From positions 1-51,603 of the IMG/VR virus record IMGVR_UViG_3300043395_002760: a stretch of DNA of 51,603 nucleotides; one strand, given 5' to 3'. This document shows, in pieces, positions 37,078 through 46,241 of the stretch. Numbering within the stretch: the stretch's first letter is position 1; each line of letters opens with the position of its first letter. The stretch is from a virus. A program made the translations under genes and the position numbers. Below the pieces are notes generated by a model. The model was given only the letters and a program-made list of their open reading frames with translations, was not told the DNA's origin and ran no database searches.

Positions 37078-38724
37078 ATGGGTCATGATATTTACTTGGG
37101 CAATCCCAATCTGAAAAAAGCGAATACACAAATGGAGTTTACTCAAGAGCAAATTCTTGAGTTTATAAAATGTAAAGAAGATCCTGTATATTTTACACAG
37201 AATTACATTCAAATTGTAACACTTGATCATGGATTGCAGCCATTTAGGATGTATCCATTTCAAGAGAAATTGATCCAAAACTTTCATGATCACAGATTTA
37301 ATATCTGCAAGATGCCACGGCAAACGGGAAAGTCAACCACTGTGGTGTCCTTTCTTTTGCACTATGCCGTATTTAATGATAGTGTAAACATTGGCATTCT
37401 GGCAAACAAAGCAGCCACTGCAAGAGAGTTGCTGAGTAGGTTGCAGATCGCATATGAGAATTTGCCCAAGTGGATGCAGCAAGGCATCTTGTCGTGGAAC
37501 AGAGGGTCCTTAGAGCTCGAAAATGGATCCAAAATTTTAGCAGCTTCCACATCAGCATCTGCTGTCCGAGGAATGTCTTTCAACATTCTATTCTTGGACG
37601 AATTTGCATTCGTTCCAAATCATATTGCAGATTCATTCTTTGCATCCGTTTATCCAACAATTACTTCTGGTAAGTCAACCAAAGTTATTATTGTATCAAC
37701 ACCACATGGTATGAATCATTTCTACCGCATGTGGCACGATGCTGAGCGCGGAAAGAATGAATACGTTCCAACGGATGTTCATTGGTCAGAAGTTCCTGGT
37801 CGCGATGTGGAGTGGAAAGCACAAACAATTGCAAACACTTCTGAAGCACAATTCAAGGTTGAGTTTGAATGCGAATTCCTTGGATCAGTTGATACACTCA
37901 TTTCTCCAAGTAAACTACGATCTTTGGTATATGAAACACCAAGTTTGAGTAATGGTGGACTAGATGTATACTTTGAGTCAGAAGAGTATCATGATTATCT
38001 AATTACAGTTGACGTTGCAAGAGGTGTTGAAAAGGATTATTCTGCATTTGTTGTTGTTGACATCACGACATTTCCACACAGAGTTGTGGCAAAATATAGA
38101 AACAACCAGATTAAACCCATGTTGTTTCCAAGTATAATTTATGAAGTGGCTAAGAATTATAACAATGCATATATTTTATGTGAAGTAAATGATGTTGGAG
38201 ATCAGGTTGCAAGTATTCTTCACTATGATTTGGAATACCAGAATATACTCATGTGTTCCATGAGAGGAAGAGCGGGACAGATTGTTGGTCAAGGATTTTC
38301 CGGTAAGAAGACACAAATGGGCGTCAAAATGTCCAAAACAGTGAAGAAGGTCGGTTCTCTCAACCTCAAAACCATGATTGAAGAGGATAAACTTCAATTT
38401 TGGGATTATGACATAATGAGTGAACTGACAACATTCATTCAAAAGCATAATTCATTTGAAGCAGAGGAAGGATGTAATGATGACCTAGCCATGTGCTTGG
38501 TGATTTATGCTTGGTTAGTGGCACAAGATTACTTCAAAGAATTAACTGACCAAGATGTTAGAAAGAGATTATATGAGGAGCAAAAGAACCAGATAGATCA
38601 AGACATGGCACCATTTGGGTTTATTGTAGACGGGACAGAAGATAGTAGTTTTGTTGATGAAACTGGCGAAAGATGGTTCACTGACGAATATGGAGATATG
38701 TCGCATATGTGGAACTACATGTAA
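37078..38724 (+). CDS. 17: Terminase large subunit gp17
   Basis: The 548-residue packaging motor has Walker A MPRQTGKST (79-87), Walker B ILFLDEFAF (170-178, catalytic Glu175), the coupling motif VSTPHG (206-211) and an RNase H-like nuclease beginning LITVDVARG with Asp312. T4 gp17 has 610 residues. It translocates DNA into the prohead through the gp20 portal and cuts the concatemer, guided by gp16. The start MGHDIYLGNPNLKKAN is the usual form in marine T4-like phages, supporting ATG 37078. No intron or inserted endonuclease interrupts it. Confidence 0.96.
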   Translation: MGHDIYLGNPNLKKANTQMEFTQEQILEFIKCKEDPVYFTQNYIQIVTLDHGLQPFRMYPFQEKLIQNFHDHRFNICKMPRQTGKSTTVVSFLLHYAVFNDSVNIGILANKAATARELLSRLQIAYENLPKWMQQGILSWNRGSLELENGSKILAASTSASAVRGMSFNILFLDEFAFVPNHIADSFFASVYPTITSGKSTKVIIVSTPHGMNHFYRMWHDAERGKNEYVPTDVHWSEVPGRDVEWKAQTIANTSEAQFKVEFECEFLGSVDTLISPSKLRSLVYETPSLSNGGLDVYFESEEYHDYLITVDVARGVEKDYSAFVVVDITTFPHRVVAKYRNNQIKPMLFPSIIYEVAKNYNNAYILCEVNDVGDQVASILHYDLEYQNILMCSMRGRAGQIVGQGFSGKKTQMGVKMSKTVKKVGSLNLKTMIEEDKLQFWDYDIMSELTTFIQKHNSFEAEEGCNDDLAMCLVIYAWLVAQDYFKELTDQDVRKRLYEEQKNQIDQDMAPFGFIVDGTEDSSFVDETGERWFTDEYGDMSHMWNYM

Positions 38725-38735
38725 ATCTCCAAAAT

Positions 38736-38743
38736 AATAAATA
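38736..38743 (+). promoter_or_regulatory. Late promoter motif AATAAATA before the sheath gene
   Basis: AATAAATA lies 36 bases before gp18, which also carries a strong AAGGAG ribosome site, as expected for a highly expressed virion gene. Confidence 0.65.
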
Positions 38744-38779
38744 TTTTTAGAAATATCTGAGTTTCAAGGAGCAGAAAAC

Positions 38780-40969
38780 ATGGCGACTCCTCAATTGTCT
38801 CCCGGTGTACTTATTAGGGAGGTTGATTTAACAGTAGGAAGAGCTGATAATGTCCTAGATAATATTGGAGCAATTGCGGGTCCATTTGCAATCGGTCCAG
38901 TTGAAGACCCAATTGACATCTTTACCGAGCAAGAACTTATTAAGACATTCGGTAAGCCACTTTCCACTGATGCACAATATGAGTATTGGCTGAGTGCATC
39001 TTCTTTCCTGTCATATGGTGGAATTCTCAAAGTTGTAAGAGCTGATGGCGGTTACTTAAATAACGCCAATGCTGGCGTTGGTATTGCATACACCACAGCG
39101 GTTAAGATTAAGAATTTTGATGATTATGAGGCAAATTGGGCAGATGACATTGCCGACTATGTTTTTGCTGCGAAGAATCCAGGTACTTGGGCAAACAATC
39201 TCAAAGTTTGCATGATCGATGACTTGGCAGATCAAACTATTGGTATTGCCACTGCCAACTTGGGCAATATTGGTGCCAGAATTGGATATGCAGTTACAGT
39301 TGGCATTAATAGCGTATTTGCTGGTGTAGGTGCCACAGAGCTCTTTACAGGATCCATTAGAGGCATCATTACTGGCATTACAACCAATGCAACTGGAAAT
39401 AGCTATATTGACGTTAAGATCGTTGAAAGAGTAACTTCCGCAGGTGTAGCTACTGCAATTGAGTATGCAGAGCTTGCCAGAGCATTCTCATTCCTCAAAA
39501 ATGACTCCCTCACATTCAGAAATAATTCTGGATTGGGTGTTGGTACTGGATTCATTGCAGCAGAAGTTGAGGATTGGTACGAATCACAAAAACTTGAACT
39601 CACAAATGCTTCGATTTATTGGAGATCTATTGCTCCAAAACCACAGACAAACAGATATGTTGCTGATAGAAGCGGTAAGAATGATTCTATGCACATCGTC
39701 GTTATTGACGATACCGGATCTGTAACTGGAATTACAGGCAATCTCCTTGAGAAGCATATTAACATTTCCAAGGCAAAGGATTGTATCTCTGCGGTTAATT
39801 CTCCTCAGAAGATTTTCTGGAAAGAGTATATTGCACAATTCTCAGATTATCTTTATGTTGGTGACAATCCATCTACAGGTGCTGATCCTTATAATGATAC
39901 ATACCCAAGAGCAGTTGGATTTACCACCGCTGGTGGATATACTCCAATTTCAGAATCTGATGGATCCTGGAACCGCGAATCACAGGGAATTGTCTTTAGC
40001 TCCATTGGAAATGTAACTTATCACCTTAAGGGTGGTGTTGATTACTCCCCAGCCGGAGGAATGAGAGCAGAACTGGGAGATTTAATTACTGGTTATGAAC
40101 TCTTCTCCAACAAAGATGAGATTGCTGTTGATTACCTTCTACAGGGTCCCGGACTTCTCAACAAAGACGAGTCGCAGGCAAAGGCAAATCATCTAATTTC
40201 CATCGCAAATCTTAGAAAAGATTGCATGGCAATGATTTCCCCACATCGTACAGATGTTGTTGACTTAACAAATACAAATACACAGACTGATAGAGTGATT
40301 GAATTCTTCAGTTCACTTGGTTCATCTTCGTATGTTGTATTTGATAGTGGTTATAAGTACATGTATGACCGCTTCAATAACAAGTTCCGTTACATTCCTT
40401 GCAACCCAGATGTTGCTGGTCTGTGCGTAAGAACAAGCATCTTTGCATATCCTTGGTTCTCACCTGCAGGTCAGCAAAGAGGCATCCTCAATAATGCAAT
40501 CAAACTCGCATACAATCCAAACAAAGCTCAGAGAGATAGACTGTATCCACAGCGTGTAAACGCAATTGTGAATCAGCCTGGTATTGGTATTCTTCTCTTC
40601 GGAGATAAGACCGCTCTCGGATATGCTTCAGCGTTCGATAGAATCAACGTTCGTCGTCTATTCTTGACCGTTGAGCAAGCACTTGAGAGAACCGCACAAG
40701 CACAACTCTTTGAACTGAACGATCAAATCACAAGATCTAACTTCGTAAATATCGTAACACCATATCTACGTGATGTTCAAGCGAAGAGAGGTCTCTATGG
40801 ATTCCTTGTAGTTTGCGATGAGACAAACAACACACCTGATGTAATCGATAATAATGAGTTCAGAGCAGACATCTTCCTGAAGCCTGCTAAGTCCATTAAC
40901 TATGTAACCCTGACCTTCGTAGCAACTCGCACCGGAGTTGACTTTGAAGAGGTTGCAGGTACTGTTTGA
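38780..40969 (+). CDS. 18: Tail sheath protein gp18
   Basis: The 729-residue contractile sheath subunit (T4: 659) starts with the family motif LSPGVLIREVDLT. The conserved C-terminal domain (IKLAYNPNKAQRDRLYPQRV, IVNQPGIGILLFGDKTA, DRINVRRLFLTVEQALERTA, ANNEFRADIFLKPAKSINYV-like end) is complete. Its middle (~200-330), with GVGATELFTGSIRGIITGIT, is variable and surface-facing by analogy. Strong ribosome site AAGGAG. It precedes the tube gene gp19, as in T4. The 3' half uses more C-ending and CGT codons than the giant baseplate genes, fitting high expression. Confidence 0.96.
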   Translation: MATPQLSPGVLIREVDLTVGRADNVLDNIGAIAGPFAIGPVEDPIDIFTEQELIKTFGKPLSTDAQYEYWLSASSFLSYGGILKVVRADGGYLNNANAGVGIAYTTAVKIKNFDDYEANWADDIADYVFAAKNPGTWANNLKVCMIDDLADQTIGIATANLGNIGARIGYAVTVGINSVFAGVGATELFTGSIRGIITGITTNATGNSYIDVKIVERVTSAGVATAIEYAELARAFSFLKNDSLTFRNNSGLGVGTGFIAAEVEDWYESQKLELTNASIYWRSIAPKPQTNRYVADRSGKNDSMHIVVIDDTGSVTGITGNLLEKHINISKAKDCISAVNSPQKIFWKEYIAQFSDYLYVGDNPSTGADPYNDTYPRAVGFTTAGGYTPISESDGSWNRESQGIVFSSIGNVTYHLKGGVDYSPAGGMRAELGDLITGYELFSNKDEIAVDYLLQGPGLLNKDESQAKANHLISIANLRKDCMAMISPHRTDVVDLTNTNTQTDRVIEFFSSLGSSSYVVFDSGYKYMYDRFNNKFRYIPCNPDVAGLCVRTSIFAYPWFSPAGQQRGILNNAIKLAYNPNKAQRDRLYPQRVNAIVNQPGIGILLFGDKTALGYASAFDRINVRRLFLTVEQALERTAQAQLFELNDQITRSNFVNIVTPYLRDVQAKRGLYGFLVVCDETNNTPDVIDNNEFRADIFLKPAKSINYVTLTFVATRTGVDFEEVAGTV

Positions 40970-41015
40970 TTTAAATTCGTAACGATATACACAACTACAG
41001 CAAGAGGATTTAAAA

Positions 41016-41630
41016 ATGGCAACTATTCCAGTAAGAGGTATCTCTCAATTCAAATCCCAATTGGTTGGCGGCGGTGCCCGCCCCAACCTCTTTGAGGTTG
41101 ACGTAACATTTCCATCAGGTGTGAACCTTGGCGTTCAAGGTGATGGTGGTGGATCATTCGACGCAAACAACTTCAGATTCCTGTGTAAGGCGGCCGCCCT
41201 TCCAGCATCTAACGTTGCTCCCGTAGATGTTCCTTTCAGAGGACGTATTCTTAAGGTTGCTGGCGACAGAACCTTTGACACCTGGACTATCACCGTTATT
41301 AACGATGAAAACTTCAGTCACAGAAGGTCCTTTGAGGCGTGGATGCAGAATATCGCTCAGTATGGCGATCACTCTGGTCTCACCAATCCAGCAGATTATA
41401 TGGGAATGGCAAAAGTTTATCAACTTGGTAGAGCACCTGTTGTTCAGCAAGGAAATGCAACCAACTCCGGAAATGCAGAGATTCTTGCCCAATATCAGTT
41501 TGTAGACATCTTCCCAACCAACGTTTCTGCAATTGATCTCTCATATGAGTCAACAGACACAATTGAAGAGTTCACTGTAGAGATGCAGGTTCAATACTAC
41601 TATCCAGAAGCCGCTGGCGCTGGCGCTTGA
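41016..41630 (+). CDS. 19: Tail tube protein gp19
   Basis: The 204-residue protein (T4 gp19: 163) shows the tube family pattern: an N-terminal strand region FEVDVTFPSG, the AAALPASNVAPVDVPFRGRI segment, ILKVAGDRTFDTWTITVIND, and ENFSHRRSFEAWMQNI. The C terminus carries IEEFTVEMQVQYYYPE. It stacks as hexameric rings inside the sheath. The gene follows gp18 by 46 bases with GAGG as its ribosome site and is closed by a strong terminator at 41652. Codon use is in the highly expressed class. Confidence 0.96.
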   Translation: MATIPVRGISQFKSQLVGGGARPNLFEVDVTFPSGVNLGVQGDGGGSFDANNFRFLCKAAALPASNVAPVDVPFRGRILKVAGDRTFDTWTITVINDENFSHRRSFEAWMQNIAQYGDHSGLTNPADYMGMAKVYQLGRAPVVQQGNATNSGNAEILAQYQFVDIFPTNVSAIDLSYESTDTIEEFTVEMQVQYYYPEAAGAGA

Positions 41631-41651
41631 TTTATCAGATATTTACTACCA

Positions 41652-41678
41652 GACTCCCCGAAAGGGGGGTCTTTTTTT
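41652..41678 (+). terminator. Strong intrinsic terminator after gp19
   Basis: GACTCCCC (41652-41659), a GAAA tetraloop, GGGGGGTC (41664-41671) with one G-T pair, then seven T residues (41672-41678). Confidence 0.92.
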
Positions 41679-41680
41679 AT

Positions 41681-41688
41681 GATAAATA
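41681..41688 (+). promoter_or_regulatory. Late promoter motif GATAAATA before the portal gene
   Basis: GATAAATA begins three bases after the gp19 terminator's T-run and 33 bases before the gp20 start, marking a transcription-unit boundary. Confidence 0.7.
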
Positions 41689-41713
41689 GAGCAGATCAAT
41701 TAATCCTCTAATA

Positions 41714-43381
41714 ATGACTCGTTTGTTTGGTTTTTCTATTGAAGACGACTCTAATAAATTATCACCCACTACAGTGTCACCCGTGCCCGAAAATAATGAG
41801 GACGGCGTTGATCACTATCTAACTAGTGGTTTTTTTGGTTCATATGTTGATATTGAAGGCGTCTATAGATCTGAGTTTGACTTAATCAAAAGATATCGTG
41901 AGATGGCTCTTCATCCAGAATGTGATAGTGCTATTGAAGATATTGTGAATGAGGCAATTGTTTCGGACTCTAATGATGTTCCAGTTAAGATTGAATTATC
42001 TAATCTAAATGCTAGTGATGGTATTAAGAAAAAAATCAGAGATGAATTTAAATACATTCTTCAATTGATGGATTTCAATAAAAAATGCCATGAAATTTAT
42101 AGAAACTGGTATATCGACGGAAGGATTTATTACCACAAATTAATTGATTTCAAAAATCCACATGAAGGAATTCAGGAGTTGAGATATATTGACTCTATGA
42201 AAATCCGCTACGTTCGTCAACAAAGAAAGGAAGATGACCATAGAAAAAATATAACTTATAGGCAGACTGGTGGAACAAATCCATTGGACTATGAGTTTCC
42301 ACAAATTGACGAATATTTCATCTTTACTCCACAATCAAATTATACCACCCAAAACCCATCATCCATGGGAGGAGATGGTGGAATTAAGATTGCCAGGGAT
42401 GCAGTTGCATATTGCAATTCGGGATTAATTGATCGAAATAAAGGTATTTGCCTCTCATATCTACATAAAGCAATTAAGTCACTCAATCAACTGAGAATGA
42501 TTGAAGACTCTCTCGTGATCTATAGATTGTCAAGGGCCCCTGAAAGAAGAATTTTCTATATCGATGTAGGAAATCTTCCAAAGGTGAAGGCAGAGCAATA
42601 TTTGCGCGATGTGATGATGCGCTATAGAAATAAACTTGTATATGATGCATCAACTGGGGAGATCCGTGATGATAAAAAGTATATGAGTATGTTGGAAGAT
42701 TTCTGGCTTCCACGTAGAGAAGGTGGAAGAGGTACTGAAATCACAACTCTTCCTGGTGGACAAAACCTTGGTGAAATTACAGATATTGAATATTTCAAGA
42801 AGAAGTTATATCGCTCCCTAAACGTTCCTCCATCAAGAATGGATGGTGATGGTGGATTCAATCTAGGAAGATCATCAGAAATTCTCAGAGACGAATTGAA
42901 ATTCACCAAGTTCGTTGGACGTTTGAGAATGAGATTCTCAAATCTTTTTAATGATATGCTTAAGACTCAATTGATCCTTAAGAACATCATTACTCCAGAA
43001 GATTGGGAAAAAATGTCTCAACACATTCAATATGATTTTCTTTATGACAATCATTTCTCTGAACTTAAGGATGCCGAACTTATGACAGAGAGATTGAATT
43101 TGGTTGCTACAGCAGAACCGTATGTTGGAAAATACTTCTCCAAGGATTATGTCAGGAAGCAGATTCTTCGCCAGACTGATTCAGAATGTGAGGAGCAGGA
43201 TCAAATTATTAAAAAAGAAATCGAAAATGGAGAAATTCCAGATCCAAATGCACCTATTGATCCAGCAACCGGACAACCGATGGATCCAAATGCATCTCCA
43301 GATCTAGGTAATCCAATCATGGAACCAGATCTTGAATCTGATGCAGCGACTGTTCAACCACCCAAGGGTGGTGAAATATAA
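41714..43381 (+). CDS. 20: Portal vertex protein gp20
   Basis: The 555-residue portal (T4 gp20: 524) has the family signatures FDLIKRYREMALHPECDSAI, EDIVNEAIV, the IYRNWYIDGRIYYHKLIDFK strand, RLSRAPERRIFYIDVGNLPK, and the long clip and stem region ILRDELKFTKFVGRLRMRFS. GDGGFNLGRSSEI and LNVPPSRMDGD are also typical. It forms the dodecameric ring through which gp17 pumps DNA and on which the prohead starts. The C-terminal 50 residues are acidic and Pro-rich. The stop overlaps a perfect late promoter motif at 43377. Confidence 0.96.
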   Translation: MTRLFGFSIEDDSNKLSPTTVSPVPENNEDGVDHYLTSGFFGSYVDIEGVYRSEFDLIKRYREMALHPECDSAIEDIVNEAIVSDSNDVPVKIELSNLNASDGIKKKIRDEFKYILQLMDFNKKCHEIYRNWYIDGRIYYHKLIDFKNPHEGIQELRYIDSMKIRYVRQQRKEDDHRKNITYRQTGGTNPLDYEFPQIDEYFIFTPQSNYTTQNPSSMGGDGGIKIARDAVAYCNSGLIDRNKGICLSYLHKAIKSLNQLRMIEDSLVIYRLSRAPERRIFYIDVGNLPKVKAEQYLRDVMMRYRNKLVYDASTGEIRDDKKYMSMLEDFWLPRREGGRGTEITTLPGGQNLGEITDIEYFKKKLYRSLNVPPSRMDGDGGFNLGRSSEILRDELKFTKFVGRLRMRFSNLFNDMLKTQLILKNIITPEDWEKMSQHIQYDFLYDNHFSELKDAELMTERLNLVATAEPYVGKYFSKDYVRKQILRQTDSECEEQDQIIKKEIENGEIPDPNAPIDPATGQPMDPNASPDLGNPIMEPDLESDAATVQPPKGGEI

Positions 43382-43384
43382 ATA
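43377..43384 (+). promoter_or_regulatory. Perfect late promoter motif TATAAATA over the gp20 stop
   Basis: TATAAATA matches the T4 late consensus in all eight bases and includes the portal's TAA stop (43379-43381). It lies 38 bases before the gp67-like gene. Confidence 0.75.
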
Positions 43385-43421
43385 ATGAAGAAATTTTTAC
43401 CACTTAAACAAAGGATTAGAT

Positions 43422-43586
43422 ATGGAAATGGATGACCTTATGGATATGATCGTTGCTGATAGTTCACCTTCGGACATTAGCGACAAGATCAAAGACATTT
43501 TATTCTCAAAAGCATCTGAAAGAGTGGATGTTGCAAGACCAATTGTTGCATCATCAATGTTTCAATCACCAAATGATGAGGATTGA
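43422..43586 (+). CDS. 67: gp67-like prohead core peptide, 54 aa
   Basis: ATG 43422 to TGA 43584-43586 encodes 54 residues: an acidic start (MEMDDLMDMIVADSSPSDIS) followed by DKIKDILFSKASERVDVARP and a hydrophobic VASSMF end. Position directly after the portal, small size and acidic helical composition match T4 gp67, a prohead core component (80 residues) later destroyed by the gp21 protease. The sequence itself is too short for a firm homology claim. The stop overlaps the alternative TTG start of the next gene. Confidence 0.7.
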   Translation: MEMDDLMDMIVADSSPSDISDKIKDILFSKASERVDVARPIVASSMFQSPNDED

Positions 43587-43588
43587 TT

Positions 43589-44443
43589 GTGGATCAAACT
43601 GGGAAGTCAGATCTTTCTAATTTTTTTGCTGCTGTAGGATCCGCAAAGAGGGAGCAAAAACAAGCAATCGATTCTCTTCTTGGAGATATCGATAGATCCT
43701 TTGATGCTCTATGGGAGCAATTAAAATCCCATAAGACAGTTGATCAAATTGCACAGAAGCATAAAGTGCCCGTCTCTAAGATAAAAAAACAGTTAGAAAT
43801 GGGAACAAAAGTAGAAACAGAGCATACCAATAATAAAGAACTTGCTTCATATATTGCGTTGCAGCACTTAGACGAACTTCCCGATTATTACGATCGTTTA
43901 AAAACTGTAGAGAAGAAATCACCAAAAGCATCTAAAAAAACGGTCAAAGAGGAAACTTTGATTGAAAAATCTTTAGGATTTTTGGCAGAACCATCGGATA
44001 CAAAGGTTCAAAATGATCCCCTAACTCCCCTGAATCAGAACTTTGTCACTGCGCAGCAACTTCAGGATCACTATAAAAAGTTTCTCTCCAGAATTCAGCA
44101 ACAACTATCTACTCTGGGTGGTGGTGGAGAGACGAATTTAACATACATGGATGTTCCAGTTACTTATGTAACCACATCCACTTATTCCGTCACTCATAAA
44201 GACTATTATATTGGTGTAAATTACGCTGGTGCGGTGACAATTACTCTTCCATATGCTGATAGGGAAGGCAAAAAATTTGTAGTTAAAGATGAGCTTGGTG
44301 AAGCATCAAAGGGCACCAACAGATATATCACAATTCTACCATCAGGATCCGATTTAATTGACGGTAGGGATAGAGCAATTCTTGCTTATGATTACGGATC
44401 GCTTACGTTTATTTGGAGAGGTAATTCCTGGAGGGTAGTATAA
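43589..44443 (+). CDS. DUF5661-like fusion virion protein, 284 aa
   Basis: GTG 43589 is preferred because TGAGG lies 7-11 bases upstream; TTG 43583 is the alternative. The start DQTGKSDLSNFFAAVGSAKR is followed by a helical segment with KIKKQLEMGTKVETEHT and LASYIALQHLDELPDYYDRL (~65-105). That segment matches the core of DUF5661, a short module scattered among phages. After a Lys-rich linker comes a beta domain (~185-284: SVTHKDYYIGVNYAGAVTIT, LIDGRDRAILAYDYGSLTFI) like small fibre or decoration domains. So it appears to be a helical domain fused to a surface-type domain. Its position between the core peptide and the prohead protease suggests a head-associated role, not proved. Confidence 0.75.
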   Translation: MDQTGKSDLSNFFAAVGSAKREQKQAIDSLLGDIDRSFDALWEQLKSHKTVDQIAQKHKVPVSKIKKQLEMGTKVETEHTNNKELASYIALQHLDELPDYYDRLKTVEKKSPKASKKTVKEETLIEKSLGFLAEPSDTKVQNDPLTPLNQNFVTAQQLQDHYKKFLSRIQQQLSTLGGGGETNLTYMDVPVTYVTTSTYSVTHKDYYIGVNYAGAVTITLPYADREGKKFVVKDELGEASKGTNRYITILPSGSDLIDGRDRAILAYDYGSLTFIWRGNSWRVV

Positions 44444-45651
44444 TGTCTCACTTATATGATCAATCGCCACTTGGAAAAGGATTTTCTGGAGATCTTTTTG
44501 GACGGTTAAAAGTATCAAATCCATATACATTATTTGATTCCACTCACAGATATAGTCAAGATGGTGACTATAATGATGTGATTGTTGGTTCTGGATCAAC
44601 TTCAGGAATTATAACATCCCAGAGCACAGCAACTCTCACGATTGGATCAACTTCTGGGTGCTCGTATATTCGCGAAAGTAAAAGAGTATTTAAATATCAA
44701 CCAGGAAAATCCTTACAATGCTTACAAAGCTTTGTATTTAATGAACCAAAGGCAAATTTGGTTCAGAGAGTTGGTTATGCATCATCCGAAAATGGATTGT
44801 TGTTAGAGAAAGATGGTTTTAATGTAAACTATGTCCTGAGAACCACAAGGAGTGGAGTTTCAACTTCGATTGTTGTTCCCCAATCTAACTGGAATCTAGA
44901 TACCTTAGATGGAAATGGTCCAAGTGGATATACATTAAACTTAAATAATATTCAGATCATGTTCTCTGAACTTGAGTGGTTGGGTGGAGGAGCACTCAGA
45001 TCTGGATTTATAATTGATGGAAAATTTATCGTGGCACATCAGTTTAATCATGCCAATCATCTTGATGGCGTCTACATGACCACAGCATCTCTTCCAATTA
45101 GATATGAAATTTTTAATAACGGAAATGTTGGATCAGCATCTACACTAAAACAAGTGTGTGTAACTGTTCAATCAAATGGAGGATATGAAAGAAAAGTTGC
45201 CCCCGACGTTGTAACAAGGCCCGCACCTTTAACTGGAATTGGTTTAACATTTGTACCAATAGTATCATATTCACTATCCCCTGGAAGAGAGGATGCAATT
45301 ATTCTTCCTCATGATTATCAGGTACTGCCATTGTCCAATAATATAAATTATGAAATTGCATTAATTAAAAATACAACTTTGGTTGGCGCAGCATTCTCTG
45401 CGTCGGCATCACCAAACGCTCATTTTGACAGATCTGCAACTGCGCTTTCTGGTGGACTTATCTTCCATAGGCAGTATATTACTGGATCAAATCAAGCGGG
45501 TGGGGCAATTTCTGTAGAATCTGAGTATAACTGGGATCTTCAGCTTGGTAGAACACAAGATAAAGTAAGTGATACTCTTACTTTGGCAATCAGAACCTTA
45601 TCTGGAACCGGTGATGCCATTGGATCTTTAGCATTTTATGACCTAACTTGA
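44443..45651 (+). CDS. Virion structural-type protein, 402 aa
   Basis: The start shares one base with the previous stop (TAATG), so the pair is probably co-translated. The product begins SPLGKGFSGDLFGRLKVSNP, a phrase I associate with marine T4-like structural proteins, and contains LNLNNIQIMFSELEWLGGGA and FIIDGKFIVAHQFNHANH (~165-215). The fold looks wholly beta, jelly-roll or lectin-like. No protease, lysin or chaperone motif is visible. I cannot assign a T4 counterpart. It lies between gp67-like and gp21, outside the fibre region, so a capsid decoration or head fibre role is possible. Confidence 0.72.
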   Translation: MSHLYDQSPLGKGFSGDLFGRLKVSNPYTLFDSTHRYSQDGDYNDVIVGSGSTSGIITSQSTATLTIGSTSGCSYIRESKRVFKYQPGKSLQCLQSFVFNEPKANLVQRVGYASSENGLLLEKDGFNVNYVLRTTRSGVSTSIVVPQSNWNLDTLDGNGPSGYTLNLNNIQIMFSELEWLGGGALRSGFIIDGKFIVAHQFNHANHLDGVYMTTASLPIRYEIFNNGNVGSASTLKQVCVTVQSNGGYERKVAPDVVTRPAPLTGIGLTFVPIVSYSLSPGREDAIILPHDYQVLPLSNNINYEIALIKNTTLVGAAFSASASPNAHFDRSATALSGGLIFHRQYITGSNQAGGAISVESEYNWDLQLGRTQDKVSDTLTLAIRTLSGTGDAIGSLAFYDLT

Positions 45652-45658
45652 TAAAATT

Positions 45659-45666
45659 AATAAATA
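45659..45666 (+). promoter_or_regulatory. Late promoter motif AATAAATA, with CTAAATA nearby
   Basis: AATAAATA (45659-45666) overlaps by one base of spacing a second CTAAATA (45668-45674). Both precede the 45689 gene; the first is at the better distance (23 bases). Confidence 0.6.
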
Positions 45667-45688
45667 ACTAAATAAACGCCCAAAGAAA

Positions 45689-46240
45689 ATGACGCATAGA
45701 CCAGTTGGAGTTGGGACTTCCTTTGCAATTACTACTACAGCAGCCGCATCTGTTCCAATCTCAGTACAAACAAAATCACTTCGCATTGTTGCTGATGGAG
45801 CATCTGCTCACGTAGCAATTGGTTATAGCCCCGTGGCTGTTGTAACAGACTACATCATTCCATCTGGAACTTCTGCAACGTTGGCATTAGATACTGGAAC
45901 GCAGGTTGTTGCTGGTATGACGACTGGAACATACACTTCCGTAACTTTCGCAGAAGGAACTGGAACTGTATTTGAAGTTGGTGATTATGTAACATTCACA
46001 TCCACACTTCAATCATATTGGAACTTTACCCATCAAAAAGTAATTTCAGTAGACAATAAGGCATCTTATGATGGTGTATTCTCTACTGGAATTGGCATTT
46101 CGTTCAATTCTGCGGGGATTTTAACCGCATTCACTTCCCCAGATGGTGTCTTAAGAAGATCGGTTAAAGTTTCTGCGCGAACAACTTCTGGATCAGGAAC
46201 ACTTTATGCCCAACAAGTTCAACTTACCGGAGATGCCTAA
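45689..46240 (+). CDS. Virion structural-type protein, 183 aa
   Basis: The 183-residue product, MTHRPVGVGTSFAITTTAAA..., is rich in Thr, Ser, Val and Gly with alternating hydrophobic residues, indicating a beta fold. ADGASAHVAIGYSPVAVVTD and EGTGTVFEVGDYVTFTSTLQ are representative. I recognise no named family, though the second phrase resembles the SHGF...GE-type modules in gp7. Its stop is one base from the gp21 start, so it is co-transcribed and probably translationally coupled with the protease. No signal peptide or membrane helix is seen. Confidence 0.7.
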   Translation: MTHRPVGVGTSFAITTTAAASVPISVQTKSLRIVADGASAHVAIGYSPVAVVTDYIIPSGTSATLALDTGTQVVAGMTTGTYTSVTFAEGTGTVFEVGDYVTFTSTLQSYWNFTHQKVISVDNKASYDGVFSTGIGISFNSAGILTAFTSPDGVLRRSVKVSARTTSGSGTLYAQQVQLTGDA

Positions 46241-46241
46241 G

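Noticed and set aside
36490-37323. 277-codon open frame on the minus strand
   Set aside because: It covers the 3' part of the Cys-cluster gene and the 5' part of gp17, both well supported on the plus strand, and has no family features.
43385-43435. 16-codon open frame after the portal gene
   Set aside because: It is very short and overlaps the better supported gp67-like start at 43422 in another frame.
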